Assembly (NCBI RefSeq): GCF_003669015.1
Contig: NZ_CP033069.1
Location: 4,536,501-4,600,500, forward strand
Length of the DNA stretch: 64,000 nucleotides
Direction of reading: 5' to 3'
Source of the DNA: Acidovorax sp. 1608163
GTDB taxonomy: Bacteria > Pseudomonadota > Gammaproteobacteria > Burkholderiales > Burkholderiaceae_C
Of the stretch, positions 63,288 to 64,000 are shown piece after piece. The number at the start of each line of letters is the position of its first letter. The stretch's first letter is position 1. A program made the position numbers and the translations under genes. The notes under the pieces were generated by a model. That model did not search any database. It saw only the letters and a program-made list of their open reading frames with translations, and was not told where the DNA came from.

Positions 63288-64000
63288 GTGAAGCTCTCCA
63301 ACCCGTTTGCCCAGCGCCTGTCCCTGCGCATCTGGCTGGCCGTGGTGGCCGGCATGGCCGTGCTGACGCTGGCCGTGGGCTGGGCCTGGCGGGTGGCGGT
63401 GGAAGAAGGCAACATGGCGCAGCCCGCACCGCATGGACGGGAATTGCTGCTGCGCAGCGCCGACGGGCAGACCGTGATGCGCGGCTATGCGGTGCGCGAG
63501 CCCGGCCCGCCGGGTGAAGGCATCGACTTCCGCATTGAAACGGACAACGGCGAGAAGTTCACCCTGGAGCTGGGGCCCAAGCCCCGCGTGAAGACCGGCG
63601 AGGCGAGCGCGCCGATGAACGCGGCGGCGAGCGGCGGCGTGCCGTGGGCCCGCCCGGCCCTCCGGGTGGCCCACCCGGAGGGGCTGACCGCGCCTTCTGG
63701 CTGCGCCCCCCGTTTGGCTTCGTCTGGATGCTGGCCATCATGGGCCTGGCGGCCGCGCTGGGCGTGTACCCCGTCATTCGCCGGCTGACCCTGCGGCTGG
63801 AGGCCTTGCAGCGCAGCGTGAAAAAGTTTGGCGAAGGCGACCTGTCAGTGCGCGTACCCGAGACCGGGCAAGACGAGGTGGCCGACCTGGCACGCCAGTT
63901 CAATGCGGCGGCCGCGCGGGTCGAGACCCTGGTCAAATCGCACAAGTCGCTGCTGGCCAATGCCTCGCATGAGTTGCGCTCACCCCTCACCCGCATCCGC
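63288..64000 (+). pseudogene. HAMP sensor histidine kinase, frameshifted and cut by window end
   Basis: Starts at GTG 63288 (MKLSNPFAQRLSLRIW) with TM1 at about residues 12-30. The frame from the start stops at 63788, but the family-like continuation (ADRAFWLRPPFGFVWMLAIM, HAMP, then ASHELRSPLTRIR with the H-box) is in the -1 frame from about 63600-63680 to the window end. The switch lies in a GC-rich Gly/Pro-coding tract, so either a real frameshift or a sequence error. The kinase domain is beyond the window. Confidence 0.75.

Overview
The window looks like chromosomal DNA of a GC-rich betaproteobacterium of the family Comamonadaceae, most like Acidovorax. This is an inference from gene content and order: mreBCD-mrdA beside gatCAB, pyrE/xth, a DUF1800/DUF1501 pair, creBCD, and dispersed repeats that I associate with this family. 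No rRNA, tRNA, CRISPR array, prophage or replication origin was recognised.

Layout. 0.1-5.8 kb: chemotaxis receptor, chalcone-isomerase-like protein, amidohydrolase, dienelactone hydrolase/SDR divergent pair, MarC. 5.9-10.7 kb: the CreB-CreC-CreD envelope-stress system. 10.9-17.6 kb: hemerythrin, a secreted Cys-repeat protein, CsbD, DUF1800-DUF1501, a zinc-ribbon membrane protein. 17.6-18.9 kb: an IS110-type element inside a REP-like palindrome. 19-23.6 kb: quinone oxidoreductase/LysR pair and a lower-GC accessory patch with an Rhs-like remnant. 23.7-27.4 kb: a four-gene MCE/Mla-type lipid transport operon. 27.7-34.2 kb: GMC oxidoreductase, small proteins, a TSUP permease, a polar amino-acid ABC transporter. 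34.2-35.4 kb: a complete IS3-family element with a 3-bp target duplication. 35.5-49 kb: EamA permease, lipoprotein, a 168-bp inverted-repeat element, then the cell-shape genes mreBCD-mrdA divergent from gatCAB, then pyrE/xth. 49-55.7 kb: a Fur-box-preceded TonB receptor, a DUF1513 protein, and a DASS transporter coupled to a lactate/malate-type dehydrogenase. 56-58.5 kb: a cluster of integron attC sites with cassette genes and no integrase. 59-64 kb: GGDEF protein, M48 protease, AmpG, and a two-component pair whose kinase is frameshifted and cut by the window edge.

The most unusual parts are: (1) the integrase-less cassette array at 56.0-58.5 kb, with two diverged DUF3658-type cassette proteins; (2) the IS110 element, whose left non-coding region could encode a bridge RNA and which splits a REP-like hairpin at its centre; (3) a family of about 60-bp dispersed repeats (nine copies), two of which supply signal-peptide coding sequence and one a protein C-terminus. 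All identifications come from reading the sequence and from knowledge of the families; no database search was run.
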